Assembly (NCBI RefSeq): GCF_030704305.1
Contig: NZ_CP131935.1
Coordinates: forward strand, 2,170,001 to 2,234,000
Direction of reading: 5' to 3'
From: Massilia sp. R2A-15
GTDB taxonomy: Bacteria; Pseudomonadota; Gammaproteobacteria; Burkholderiales; Burkholderiaceae_D
Length of the DNA stretch: 64,000 nt
Of this stretch, positions 53,200 to 64,000 are shown in pieces; position 1 is the stretch's first letter, and every line of letters starts with the position of its first letter. The notes beneath the pieces were generated by a model, which did not search any database, was not told where the DNA came from, and worked only from the letters and a program-made list of their open reading frames with translations. The translations under genes and the position numbers were made by a program.

Positions 53200-55782
53200 A
53201 TGCCCGCCGCCGTCCCGACCAGCACCGCGCGCGACCTCCTCAAGCAGCAGCTGAAGGCGGATCGCCAGGTCCTGATCGCCGCGTTTCGCGAAGACGGCAA
53301 GCCGGAAAAGCTGCTGCGCGGCCTGCGCCAGAGCGTCGATGCGGTGCTGGCCGAGGCGTGGGCCGGCGCCGGCCTGCCGCCCAACACGGCGCTGGTCGGC
53401 GTGGGCGGCTACGGCCGCGGCGAACTGTTCCCCTACTCCGACGTCGACCTCCTGATCCTTTTATCAGAACCGGCCGATGCGATCAACCGCGGCCGGCTCG
53501 AGAACCTGGTGCAGCTGCTGTGGGACCTGGGCCTGGAGATCGGCAGCAGCATCCGCACCATCGACGAGTGCATGACCGAGTCGCAGGCCGACATCACGGT
53601 GCAAACCAGCCTGCTCGAAGCGCGCCTGGTGTGCGGCGACCAGGAGCTGTTCGAGCGGATGCAGGAGCGCTATCACGGCGCGCTCGACCCGCAGGCTTTT
53701 TTCCAGGCCAAGACCGCCGAAATGCGGCTGCGCCACGCCAAGTACGAGGACACCGCGTTCGCGCTCGAGCCGAACTGCAAGGAGAGCCCGGGCGGGCTGC
53801 GCGACCTGCAGGTGATCCTGTGGGTGGCCAAGGCTGCCGGCCTTGCCAACTCATGGAGCCAGCTGGCCACGCGCGGCCTGATCACCCAGACCGAGGCGCG
53901 CGCGCTGATGGAAAAGGAAAGCGCGTTCAAGGACATCCGCATCCGCCTGCACCTGCATACCGGCCGGCGCGAGGACCGGCTGGTGTTCGACGTGCAGACG
54001 GCCATCGCCGAGTCGCTGGGCCTGGCGCCCACCGGCGAAGGCGTCAACGCGCGCCGCTCCAGCGAGATCCTGATGCAGCGCTACTACTGGGCCGCCAAGA
54101 CGGTCACCCAGCTCAACACGATCCTGCTGCAGAATATCGAGGCGCAGCTGTTCCCGCAGCCGGTGGTGCTGGTCGAGATCAACGAGCGCTTCAACGAGGT
54201 CAATGACCTGATCGACATCCGCGACGACGACACGTTCGAAAAGTACCCGTCGTCGATGCTCGAGATCTTCGTGGTGATGACCGAGCGCCCGAACCTGAAG
54301 GGCATGACCGCCCGCACCACACGCGCGCTGTGGCACGCGCGCAGGCGCATCGGCGACGCCTTCCGCGCCGATCCGGCGAACAAGGCGCTGTTCCTGCGCA
54401 TCCTGCAGGCGCCGGTGGGCCTGGTCCACGCGCTGCGCCGCATGAACGACATGAGCATCCTGGGCCGCTACCTGCCGGCCTTCCGCCCGATCGTCGGCCA
54501 GATGCAGCACGACCTGTTCCACGTCTACACGGTCGACCAGCACATCATGATGGTGGTGCGGAACATGCGCCGCTTCACGATGAGCGAGCACGCGCACGAA
54601 TACCCGTTCTGCAGCCAGCTGATCGCCAACTTCCGCGACGCCTGGCTGCTGTACGTGGCCGCGCTGTTCCATGACATCGCCAAGGGCCGCGGCGGCGACC
54701 ATTCAAAGCTCGGCGTCGAGGACGCGCGCCAGTTCTGCGAAAGCCACGGCATCGAGCCCGAGGACACCGAACTGGTGGTTTTCCTGGTCGAGCAGCACCT
54801 GACGATGTCGCAGGTGGCGCAGAAGCAGGACCTGTCGGACCCCGACGTCATCTCGGCCTTCGCCGCGACGGTGCGGGACGAACGGCACCTGACCGCGCTG
54901 TACCTGCTGACGGTGGCCGACATCCGCGGCACCAGCCCGAAGGTGTGGAACGCGTGGAAGGCCAAGCTGCTCGAGGACCTGTACCGCGTGACCCTGCGCG
55001 TGCTGGGCGGCGAGCCGCATTCGGCCGACCGCGAACTGCGCAACCGCCAGGATGAGGCGCGCGCGATGCTGCGCCTGTACGGTCTGCCCGAACATGCGCA
55101 CGAGGCGCTGTGGCGCCAGCTCGACGTGGCCTGGTTCCTGCGCCACGACGCCGCCGACATCGCGTGGCTCACGCGCTCGCTGCACGACCGCCTCGACTCG
55201 CCCAAACCGGTGGTCAAGTGCCGCCTGGCGCCGATCGGCGAAGGGCTGCAGGTGGCGGTGTACCTGAAGGACCAGCCGGACCTGTTCGCGCGCATCTGCA
55301 GCTACTTCGACCGCAAGAATTTCTCCATCCTCGACGCCAAGATCCACACCACCGCGGATGGCTACGCGCTCGACACTTTCCTCGTCACCGAACAGAATTT
55401 CGCCAAGAGCTACCGCGACATCATCAGCCTGATCGAGCACGAGATCTGCGAGCTGCTGACGAAGCAGACCCCGCTGCCGGCGCCTTCGCGGGGGCGCCTG
55501 TCGCGTATGTCGCGCACCTTCCCGATCACGCCGACGGTGGACCTGCGCCCGGACGAACGCGGCCAGTACTACCTGCTGTCGATTTCGGCGGCCGACCGCA
55601 CTGGCCTCTTGTACTCGATCGCCAGCGTGCTCACGCGCTATCGCATCAACCTGCACACGGCCAAGATCATGACCCTCGGCGAGCGCGTCGAGGACGTGTT
55701 CCTGGTCGACGGCAAGGTCCTGGCCAGTTCGCGCAACCAGATCCAGCTTGAAACCGACCTGCTGGACGCCCTCAAAGTTTAA
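53200..55782 (+). CDS. glnD: PII uridylyltransferase/uridylyl-removing enzyme
   Basis: A nitrogen sensor that uridylylates PII when glutamine is low and reverses this when it is high. The 860 residues run: nucleotidyltransferase domain (GVGGYGRGELFPYSDVDLLI), central helical region, HD domain (AALFHDIAKGRGGDHSKLG) for UMP removal, and two C-terminal ACT domains (DQPDLFARICSYFDRKNFSI; AADRTGLLYSIASVLTRYRI) for glutamine sensing. Length and order are standard. Confidence 0.97.
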   Translation: MPAAVPTSTARDLLKQQLKADRQVLIAAFREDGKPEKLLRGLRQSVDAVLAEAWAGAGLPPNTALVGVGGYGRGELFPYSDVDLLILLSEPADAINRGRLENLVQLLWDLGLEIGSSIRTIDECMTESQADITVQTSLLEARLVCGDQELFERMQERYHGALDPQAFFQAKTAEMRLRHAKYEDTAFALEPNCKESPGGLRDLQVILWVAKAAGLANSWSQLATRGLITQTEARALMEKESAFKDIRIRLHLHTGRREDRLVFDVQTAIAESLGLAPTGEGVNARRSSEILMQRYYWAAKTVTQLNTILLQNIEAQLFPQPVVLVEINERFNEVNDLIDIRDDDTFEKYPSSMLEIFVVMTERPNLKGMTARTTRALWHARRRIGDAFRADPANKALFLRILQAPVGLVHALRRMNDMSILGRYLPAFRPIVGQMQHDLFHVYTVDQHIMMVVRNMRRFTMSEHAHEYPFCSQLIANFRDAWLLYVAALFHDIAKGRGGDHSKLGVEDARQFCESHGIEPEDTELVVFLVEQHLTMSQVAQKQDLSDPDVISAFAATVRDERHLTALYLLTVADIRGTSPKVWNAWKAKLLEDLYRVTLRVLGGEPHSADRELRNRQDEARAMLRLYGLPEHAHEALWRQLDVAWFLRHDAADIAWLTRSLHDRLDSPKPVVKCRLAPIGEGLQVAVYLKDQPDLFARICSYFDRKNFSILDAKIHTTADGYALDTFLVTEQNFAKSYRDIISLIEHEICELLTKQTPLPAPSRGRLSRMSRTFPITPTVDLRPDERGQYYLLSISAADRTGLLYSIASVLTRYRINLHTAKIMTLGERVEDVFLVDGKVLASSRNQIQLETDLLDALKV

Positions 55783-55795
55783 TTGGAATTATCGA

Positions 55796-56542
55796 ATGTC
55801 TGAATTGTTACGCCTCTCCAAACGCATGTCCGAACTCGGGCTGTGCTCGCGCCGCGAAGCCGATGAATGGATCGCCCGCGGCTGGGTGCGGGTCGATGGC
55901 CAGGTGGTGTCCGAACTGGGCAGCAAGGTCACGCCCGACCAGAAAGTGACGGTCGAGCGCCAGGCCGCGGCCGAGCAGTCGAAGCGCGTGACGGTGCTGA
56001 TCAACAAGCCGATGGGCTACGTTAGCGGCCAGGCCGAGGATGGCTACACCCCGGCGGTGGCGCTGATCAAGCCGGAGAACCGCTGGGCCGACGATCCTTC
56101 GCCCGAGCAGTTCCATCCGACGCAATTGCGTTCGCTGGTGCCGGCCGGGCGCCTGGACATCGACTCGGTGGGCCTGCTGATCCTGACCCAGGACGGCCGC
56201 GTGGCCAAGCAGCTGATCGGCCAGGACACGGCGATCGAGAAGGAGTACCTGGTGCGCGTGGAATACACCAAGCCGGGCACCCTACCCGAGTCCGACCTGA
56301 AGAAGCTGTGCTTCGGGCTGTGGATGGACGGCAAGCCGCTGCTGCCGGCCAAGGTGCGCTGGCAGAACGAGGACCAGCTCAGCTTCACGCTGAAAGAAGG
56401 CAAGAAGCGCCAGATCCGCCGCATGTGCGACATGGTCGGGCTGAAGGTCGTCGGCCTGAAGCGGGTGCGGATCGGCAAGGTCAAGCTGGGCGATCTGCCG
56501 GTCGGACAGTGGCGCTATCTGCGTCCGGATGAAAATTTCTGA
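55796..56542 (+). CDS. RsuA/RluB/RluF-type rRNA pseudouridine synthase
   Basis: A 248-residue enzyme converting uridine to pseudouridine in rRNA. An N-terminal S4 RNA-binding domain (1-60: LSKRMSELGLCSRREADEWI) is followed by the catalytic domain with VLINKPMGYVSGQ, the Asp-bearing PAGRLDIDSVGLLILTQDG and KEGKKRQIRRMCDMVGLKV. It looks closest to RluF by overall layout, but the exact target (16S or 23S) is not certain. The ATG at 55796 lies 13 bases after the glnD stop. Confidence 0.93.
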   Translation: MSELLRLSKRMSELGLCSRREADEWIARGWVRVDGQVVSELGSKVTPDQKVTVERQAAAEQSKRVTVLINKPMGYVSGQAEDGYTPAVALIKPENRWADDPSPEQFHPTQLRSLVPAGRLDIDSVGLLILTQDGRVAKQLIGQDTAIEKEYLVRVEYTKPGTLPESDLKKLCFGLWMDGKPLLPAKVRWQNEDQLSFTLKEGKKRQIRRMCDMVGLKVVGLKRVRIGKVKLGDLPVGQWRYLRPDENF

Positions 56543-56603
56543 GCGGAAACAATTTAGTTCGGTATATACTCAGCAATATTAACTTTTAACCTAAAAGTTA
56601 CAA

Positions 56604-57419
56604 TTGATTGCTGAGAATTTTTTGCTGAACTTCGTCGTCAAGACCAGCGGCGCCGCGCTACTGCTTTTTTGCTGCCTCGCCGCCTCGGCGGCCCCGGCCG
56701 ATTGCCCGGCCCGCGTGCGCGTCAGCTTCCCCAATTTCGAGTTCGCTCCCTATGTGCTGGGCACCGACAGAATCGAGACGTCCCCTGGCCAGCTGGTCGA
56801 GTGGACCCGCAACGCCATCGCGCTGACCGGTTGCCGGCCCGCCGTGACAATGAAGCGCCGCCCCGCCAACCGCCAGCTCATCGAGCTGCAGCTCGGGCTG
56901 CTCGATATCCTGCCCGGCTTCGCCTACGCCGACCATCTTGCCAACCAGCTGGCGTTCCCCATGCGCGGCGCCGGCGCCGACCCCGCGCTGGTCGTCATCG
57001 CCGATGAACTGTCGCTGTTCGTGCGGGCCGGCGACCAGCGCGTCAGGTGGGACGGTAAGGCGCTCGCCGGCTTCCAGCACGCGGTCGGCATGTCAACCGT
57101 GGGGCCGGCGCCAAACCGGGTGTACGATGCCTACCACTGGCCGCTCGAAGTGGCGTCGACGCCGTCGGAAAACCTGCGCAAGCTGATGGCGGGCCGGCTC
57201 GACGTGATCCTCGAGCCGAACATGATGCTCGCGCCCTGTCTGCGCGGCGCCGGCGGCAAGGCGGTGCGCAAGCTGTCGCCGCCGGCGCTGGTCACCAACC
57301 GCTATGCGCCGGTCGCCAAGCCCTTTGCCGCGGCCCATCCGGAATTCACGCGCGTTTTCTGGCGCGAGCTGTGCAAGCAGGCGCGCGCCGGCACACCGGC
57401 GCAGCGCGACTGCCATTAG
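56604..57419 (+). CDS. periplasmic solute-binding-like protein
   Basis: About 271 residues. A signal peptide or N-terminal hydrophobic segment ends near ASAAPADC, followed by a type II periplasmic-binding fold of the amino-acid receptor class (SBP_bac_3-like): VSFPNFEFAPYVLG, QLVEWTRNAIALTGCRP and LRKLMAGRLDVILEPN. There are no transporter genes nearby, so it may be an orphan receptor or a sensor-like protein. The start is uncertain: TTG at 56604 or TTG at 56622, both with weak ribosome sites. An AT-rich stretch just upstream could hold the promoter. Confidence 0.7.
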   Translation: MIAENFLLNFVVKTSGAALLLFCCLAASAAPADCPARVRVSFPNFEFAPYVLGTDRIETSPGQLVEWTRNAIALTGCRPAVTMKRRPANRQLIELQLGLLDILPGFAYADHLANQLAFPMRGAGADPALVVIADELSLFVRAGDQRVRWDGKALAGFQHAVGMSTVGPAPNRVYDAYHWPLEVASTPSENLRKLMAGRLDVILEPNMMLAPCLRGAGGKAVRKLSPPALVTNRYAPVAKPFAAAHPEFTRVFWRELCKQARAGTPAQRDCH

Positions 57420-57451
57420 AGGCCGGCGACAGTCATATTTCAGGAGATTTC

Positions 57452-59065
57452 ATGCGTTCTTCCACCCTTCTCGCTTCCGCATTACTGATCGCCGCACAGG
57501 CCGCACACGCCGCGCCGCCCGTCGTCGCCGAAGCGCCCTTGCGCGCCCACCTGTCCTTCCTCGCGGACGACCTGCTCGAAGGCCGCGGCACCGGCCAGCG
57601 CGGCGGCGACCTGACGGTGCGCTACCTCGAAACCCAGGCCGCCGCGATCGGCCTTCAGCCGGCCGCCGGCAAGTCCTACCGCCAGCCGGTGCCGATGCTG
57701 GGCATCCGCACCCTGCCCGGCAGCGCGGTGACGTTCGAGGCGGGCGGCAAGACGCTGGCTCCGAAGGCGCCGCAGGACATCGTGTTCGGCAATGCAAACG
57801 GCCAGGCCGAGGTGAAGATCGACGCACCCGTGGTATTCGCCGGCTACGGCATCCACGCCGACGACGAGCATTGGGACGACTTCCGCGGCGTCGACGTCAA
57901 GGGCAAGCTCGTGATCATGATGGTCAACGATCCAAAACCGACCGTACAGGAACCGAACCGTTTCGGCGGCAAGTCGCTCACCTGGTACGGCCGCTGGATT
58001 TACAAGTACGAAGAAGCGGTGCGCCAGGGCGCGGCGGGCGTGCTGCTGATCCACACCACCGAATCGGCGTCCTATCCGTGGAGCGTGCCGTCCAACGGCT
58101 TCGGCGACGACAAGTTCCACCTGGCCGGCCCCGGCAACCCGCTGCAAGGCTGGATCACCGAAGACACCGCGCGCGCCCTGTTCGCGGCGGCGGGCAAGGA
58201 TCTCGACGCAATGCGCGCGCAGGCCGAAGTGCGCGGCTTCAGGGCGGTCGACCTGGGCGCCACCGTGCACGCGACGGTCCATAGCGCGATCCGCAAGGTG
58301 GATCAGTTCAACGTGGCGGGCGTAGTGCCGGGTACCGATCCGGCGTTGCGCGGCGAAGCGGTGATCTACTCGGCGCACTGGGACCACCTCGGCATGGGAC
58401 CGGCGAACGGCAAGCCTGACCATATCTGGAACGGCGCGATCGACAATGCCTCGGGCGCGGCGGCCTTGCTGGCGATGGCGCAGGAGGCGGTGAAGCATCC
58501 GGCGCGCCGCACGCAGATATTCTTGTGGCCCTGCGCGGAGGAGCAAGGACTGATCGGCAGCCTGGCGTACGTGCGCAATCCCCTGTGGCCGCTGGCGAAG
58601 ACGGCTGCGGACCTGAACCTCGACAGCATGAACTTCGTCGGCAAGACGCGCGACATCGGCGTGGCGGGCAGCGAGCGCAGCACCCTGCATGCGACCGCCG
58701 CGCAGGTGGCGAAGTCGATGGGGCTGAAACTGGCGCCGGCCACGCCCGACCTGGGTGGCGCCTACTTCCGCGCCGATCATTTCAGCTTCGCGAAGGCCGG
58801 CGTACCGGCGTTTAACGTCGGATCGGCCGTGTTCTCCGGCGACGGGTCGTTCGAGTTCGAACACGATGCTGCCGATTCGGGCAAGCGCATGGTGGACTTC
58901 AAGAACCGCTATCACCAGGTCAGCGACGAATACGATCCGGCGTGGGATTTGTCGGGCATGGTGCAGCAGGCGCAGTTCACGCTGAACCTGGGCTACGCGG
59001 TGGCGAATGCAAAGTCGATGCCGGCGTGGATGCCGAACGACCCGCTAAACAAAGTGAAACGCTGA
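57452..59065 (+). CDS. secreted M28 family zinc aminopeptidase
   Basis: A 537-residue exported peptidase. A signal peptide (ending AAHA) is followed by an M28 fold interrupted by a PA-like insert (about 130-260). The zinc ligands appear as His in YSAHWDHLG, Asp in NGAIDNASGAA, Glu-Glu in PCAEEQGLIGS, Asp in LNLDSMN and His in RYHQVSDEYDP. It would release N-terminal residues from peptides in the periplasm or outside the cell. CAGGAG lies before the ATG at 57452. Substrate preference is unknown. Confidence 0.92.
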   Translation: MRSSTLLASALLIAAQAAHAAPPVVAEAPLRAHLSFLADDLLEGRGTGQRGGDLTVRYLETQAAAIGLQPAAGKSYRQPVPMLGIRTLPGSAVTFEAGGKTLAPKAPQDIVFGNANGQAEVKIDAPVVFAGYGIHADDEHWDDFRGVDVKGKLVIMMVNDPKPTVQEPNRFGGKSLTWYGRWIYKYEEAVRQGAAGVLLIHTTESASYPWSVPSNGFGDDKFHLAGPGNPLQGWITEDTARALFAAAGKDLDAMRAQAEVRGFRAVDLGATVHATVHSAIRKVDQFNVAGVVPGTDPALRGEAVIYSAHWDHLGMGPANGKPDHIWNGAIDNASGAAALLAMAQEAVKHPARRTQIFLWPCAEEQGLIGSLAYVRNPLWPLAKTAADLNLDSMNFVGKTRDIGVAGSERSTLHATAAQVAKSMGLKLAPATPDLGGAYFRADHFSFAKAGVPAFNVGSAVFSGDGSFEFEHDAADSGKRMVDFKNRYHQVSDEYDPAWDLSGMVQQAQFTLNLGYAVANAKSMPAWMPNDPLNKVKR

Positions 59066-59067
59066 TT

Positions 59068-59143
59068 GTCGCTCCTGCGCAGGCAGGAGCCCATGCCGAC
59101 TGTGAGCCGCTTCAGCATGGGCTCCTGCCTCCGCAAGAACGAC
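59068..59143. repeat. inverted repeat between convergent genes, second family
   Basis: The left arm 59068-59096 (GTCGCTCCTGCGCAGGCAGG...) and the right arm 59115-59143 pair with a few mismatches around an 18-base loop. The core GCAGGAGCCCATGC/GCATGGGCTCCTGC is exact. Wording and layout resemble the element at 18543-18628, with T/A changes. It fills the gap between the M28 peptidase and the PagP-like gene. Confidence 0.82.
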
Positions 59144-59148
59144 AGATC

Positions 59149-59628
59149 TTATTGCAGCAGCTTGAATTTGAGCTGGACCGAGATGCCGCCGTACAGGCGG
59201 TCCTTGTACGACGGCACGAAGCCGATGTTGACGCCGACGCGCTGATACTCCACTGTGGCCACCGGAATCAGCGCTGGAAACCAGCCTCCATCGCGCATGT
59301 GCGGATACCCGTTGAAGCCCGCCACCACGGCGCCCAGGCGCACCGGCCCGACTGCGAAGGGCTGCCAGATCGCGCCGGCGTAATTCGAATACTGCCGGTC
59401 GCTGTTGTAGAAGCGCCCCGCGGTCACCGCCAGGTCGGCGCGCCAGCGATACTCCGCGCCCAGCCCGGTATTGCGGCCATTGAGATCCTTGTCGCGGTCG
59501 AAGTGGCCGGTCAAAAAGCCGCTGTCGATCCACAGTTCGCGCACCGGCGCCGGCTCGACGCGGGTGAACACGTCGTCGGCGTGCGCCAGCGGCGCCAGCA
59601 CCAGCAAGGCGATGGCGGCTAACTTCAT
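59149..59628 (-). CDS. PagP-like outer-membrane beta-barrel protein
   Basis: A 159-residue precursor with signal peptide (ending PLAHA). Its mature part looks like an eight-strand barrel with alternating aromatic residues and ends VQLKFKLLQ. Overall pattern recalls the lipid A palmitoyltransferase PagP: a His in [11 protein letters not shown], an FYNSD segment where PagP has its Asp-Ser pair, and [21 protein letters not shown] near the C-terminus. The match is by eye and weak, so function is tentative. Its start overlaps the def stop (ATGA). Confidence 0.6.
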   Translation of the reverse strand: MKLAAIALLVLAPLAHADDVFTRVEPAPVRELWIDSGFLTGHFDRDKDLNGRNTGLGAEYRWRADLAVTAGRFYNSDRQYSNYAGAIWQPFAVGPVRLGAVVAGFNGYPHMRDGGWFPALIPVATVEYQRVGVNIGFVPSYKDRLYGGISVQLKFKLLQ

Positions 59629-60157
59629 TCGTCGTCGTCCGGGTCGAGGTCGGGGAACATCACGCTGGTGTAGCCGAAGCGCGAGAAGTCGGTGATCCGC
59701 ATCGGGTACAGGATGCCCAGCAGGTGGTCGACCTCGTGCTGCACCACGCGCGCATGGAAGCCTTCGGCGTCGCGCACGATCGGCTTGCCAAACTGGTCGA
59801 CGCCTTCGTAGTGCAGCCGTGTGTAGCGCTCCACCACGCCACGCAGGCCAGGCACCGACAGGCAGCCTTCGAACGCCTCGTCCATTTCGTCCGACAGTGG
59901 CGTCAGCACCGGATTGATCAGCACCGTTTCGGGAACCGGCGGCGCCTCGGGATAGCGCTGGTTGTCCTTGAAGCCGTAGATCACCAGCTGGAGATTGACG
60001 CCGATCTGCGGCGCCGCCAGGCCTGCGCCATTGGCCGCGTGCATGGTGTCGAACATGTCGGCGATCAGCGCGTCGAGTTCGGGCGTGCCGAATTCGCGCA
60101 CCGGCTCGGCCACGCGCAGCAGGCGCGGATCGCCCATCTTGAGGATTTCACGGACTG

Positions 60158-60161
<4 letters not shown>
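59625..60161 (-). CDS. def: peptide deformylase
   Basis: A metal enzyme removing the formyl group from new proteins. The 178-residue product has the three motifs [21 protein letters not shown] (metal-binding Cys) and QHEVDHLLG. The tail [10 protein letters not shown] is acidic. The ATG at 60161 overlaps the galU stop by ATGA. It stands apart from fmt, so a second def gene elsewhere is possible. Confidence 0.95.

Positions 60162-64000
<3,839 letters not shown>

Overview
The window looks like a chromosomal segment from a GC-rich betaproteobacterium of the order Burkholderiales, most likely family Oxalobacteraceae (Massilia/Duganella-like). This rests on gene order (smpB/ratA/rnfH next to guaB; rpsB-tsf-pyrH-frr-uppS-cdsA-dxr-rseP-bamA-skp-lpxD-fabZ-lpxA-lpxB-rnhB; zipA-ligA-galU), on protein character and on base composition. 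The genus is inference. No tRNA, rRNA, CRISPR array, prophage or transposase gene was seen.

Layout. 1-1461: the 5' part of guaB and a DUF4124 gene. 1658-8064: a curli-type functional amyloid cluster with csgE, csgF, csgG, a small CsgB-like nucleator and four large curlin-repeat proteins. Two decayed copies of the rnfH 3' end lie between the curlin genes. 8082-9313: rnfH, ratA and smpB. 9373-14820: an accessory stretch with a Bcr/CflA-type exporter, a second-type signal peptidase I, a 49-residue metallothionein-like gene, an AraC regulator, an SDR enzyme and an SPFH/NfeD pair. 15064-18517: PEP synthase and its regulatory kinase/phosphatase, divergent. 18632-22546: a diguanylate cyclase, a secreted S1 protease with a small partner, a double-domain methylglyoxal synthase and a DJ-1 family protein. 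22571-29170: a fructose-type sugar operon (kinase, LamB-like porin, binding protein, permease, ATPase, ROK repressor) with two matching candidate operators. 29370-34921: two hybrid histidine kinases and a REC-EAL protein. 34975-50764: the long envelope/translation gene block on the minus strand, from rpsB down to an RNA methyltransferase gene. 51126-52276: a two-gene unknown module (membrane protein plus PD-(D/E)xK nuclease-like protein) between rpsB and map. 52369-59065: map, glnD, a pseudouridine synthase, a periplasmic binding protein and an M28 peptidase. 59149-64000: PagP-like, def, galU, ligA and zipA (partial), nearly all overlapping by ATGA.

How the genes work together. CsgG, CsgE and CsgF would form the outer-membrane export gate for the curlins; no csgD or csgC is visible here. 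The sugar operon would take in a sugar, probably fructose, through the porin and ABC transporter and phosphorylate it, under the ROK repressor. The central block builds the lipid A and outer-membrane protein machinery (LpxA/B/D, FabZ, Skp, BamA, RseP) together with translation factors.

Dispersed palindromes recur in the intergenic gaps. A 27-bp family occurs about nine times, twice as inverted pairs. A second inverted-repeat family sits between two convergent gene pairs. Large open frames antisense to these genes are by-products of high GC and are not annotated. The least explained parts are the multi-curlin array with its rnfH relics and the two-gene module between rpsB and map.
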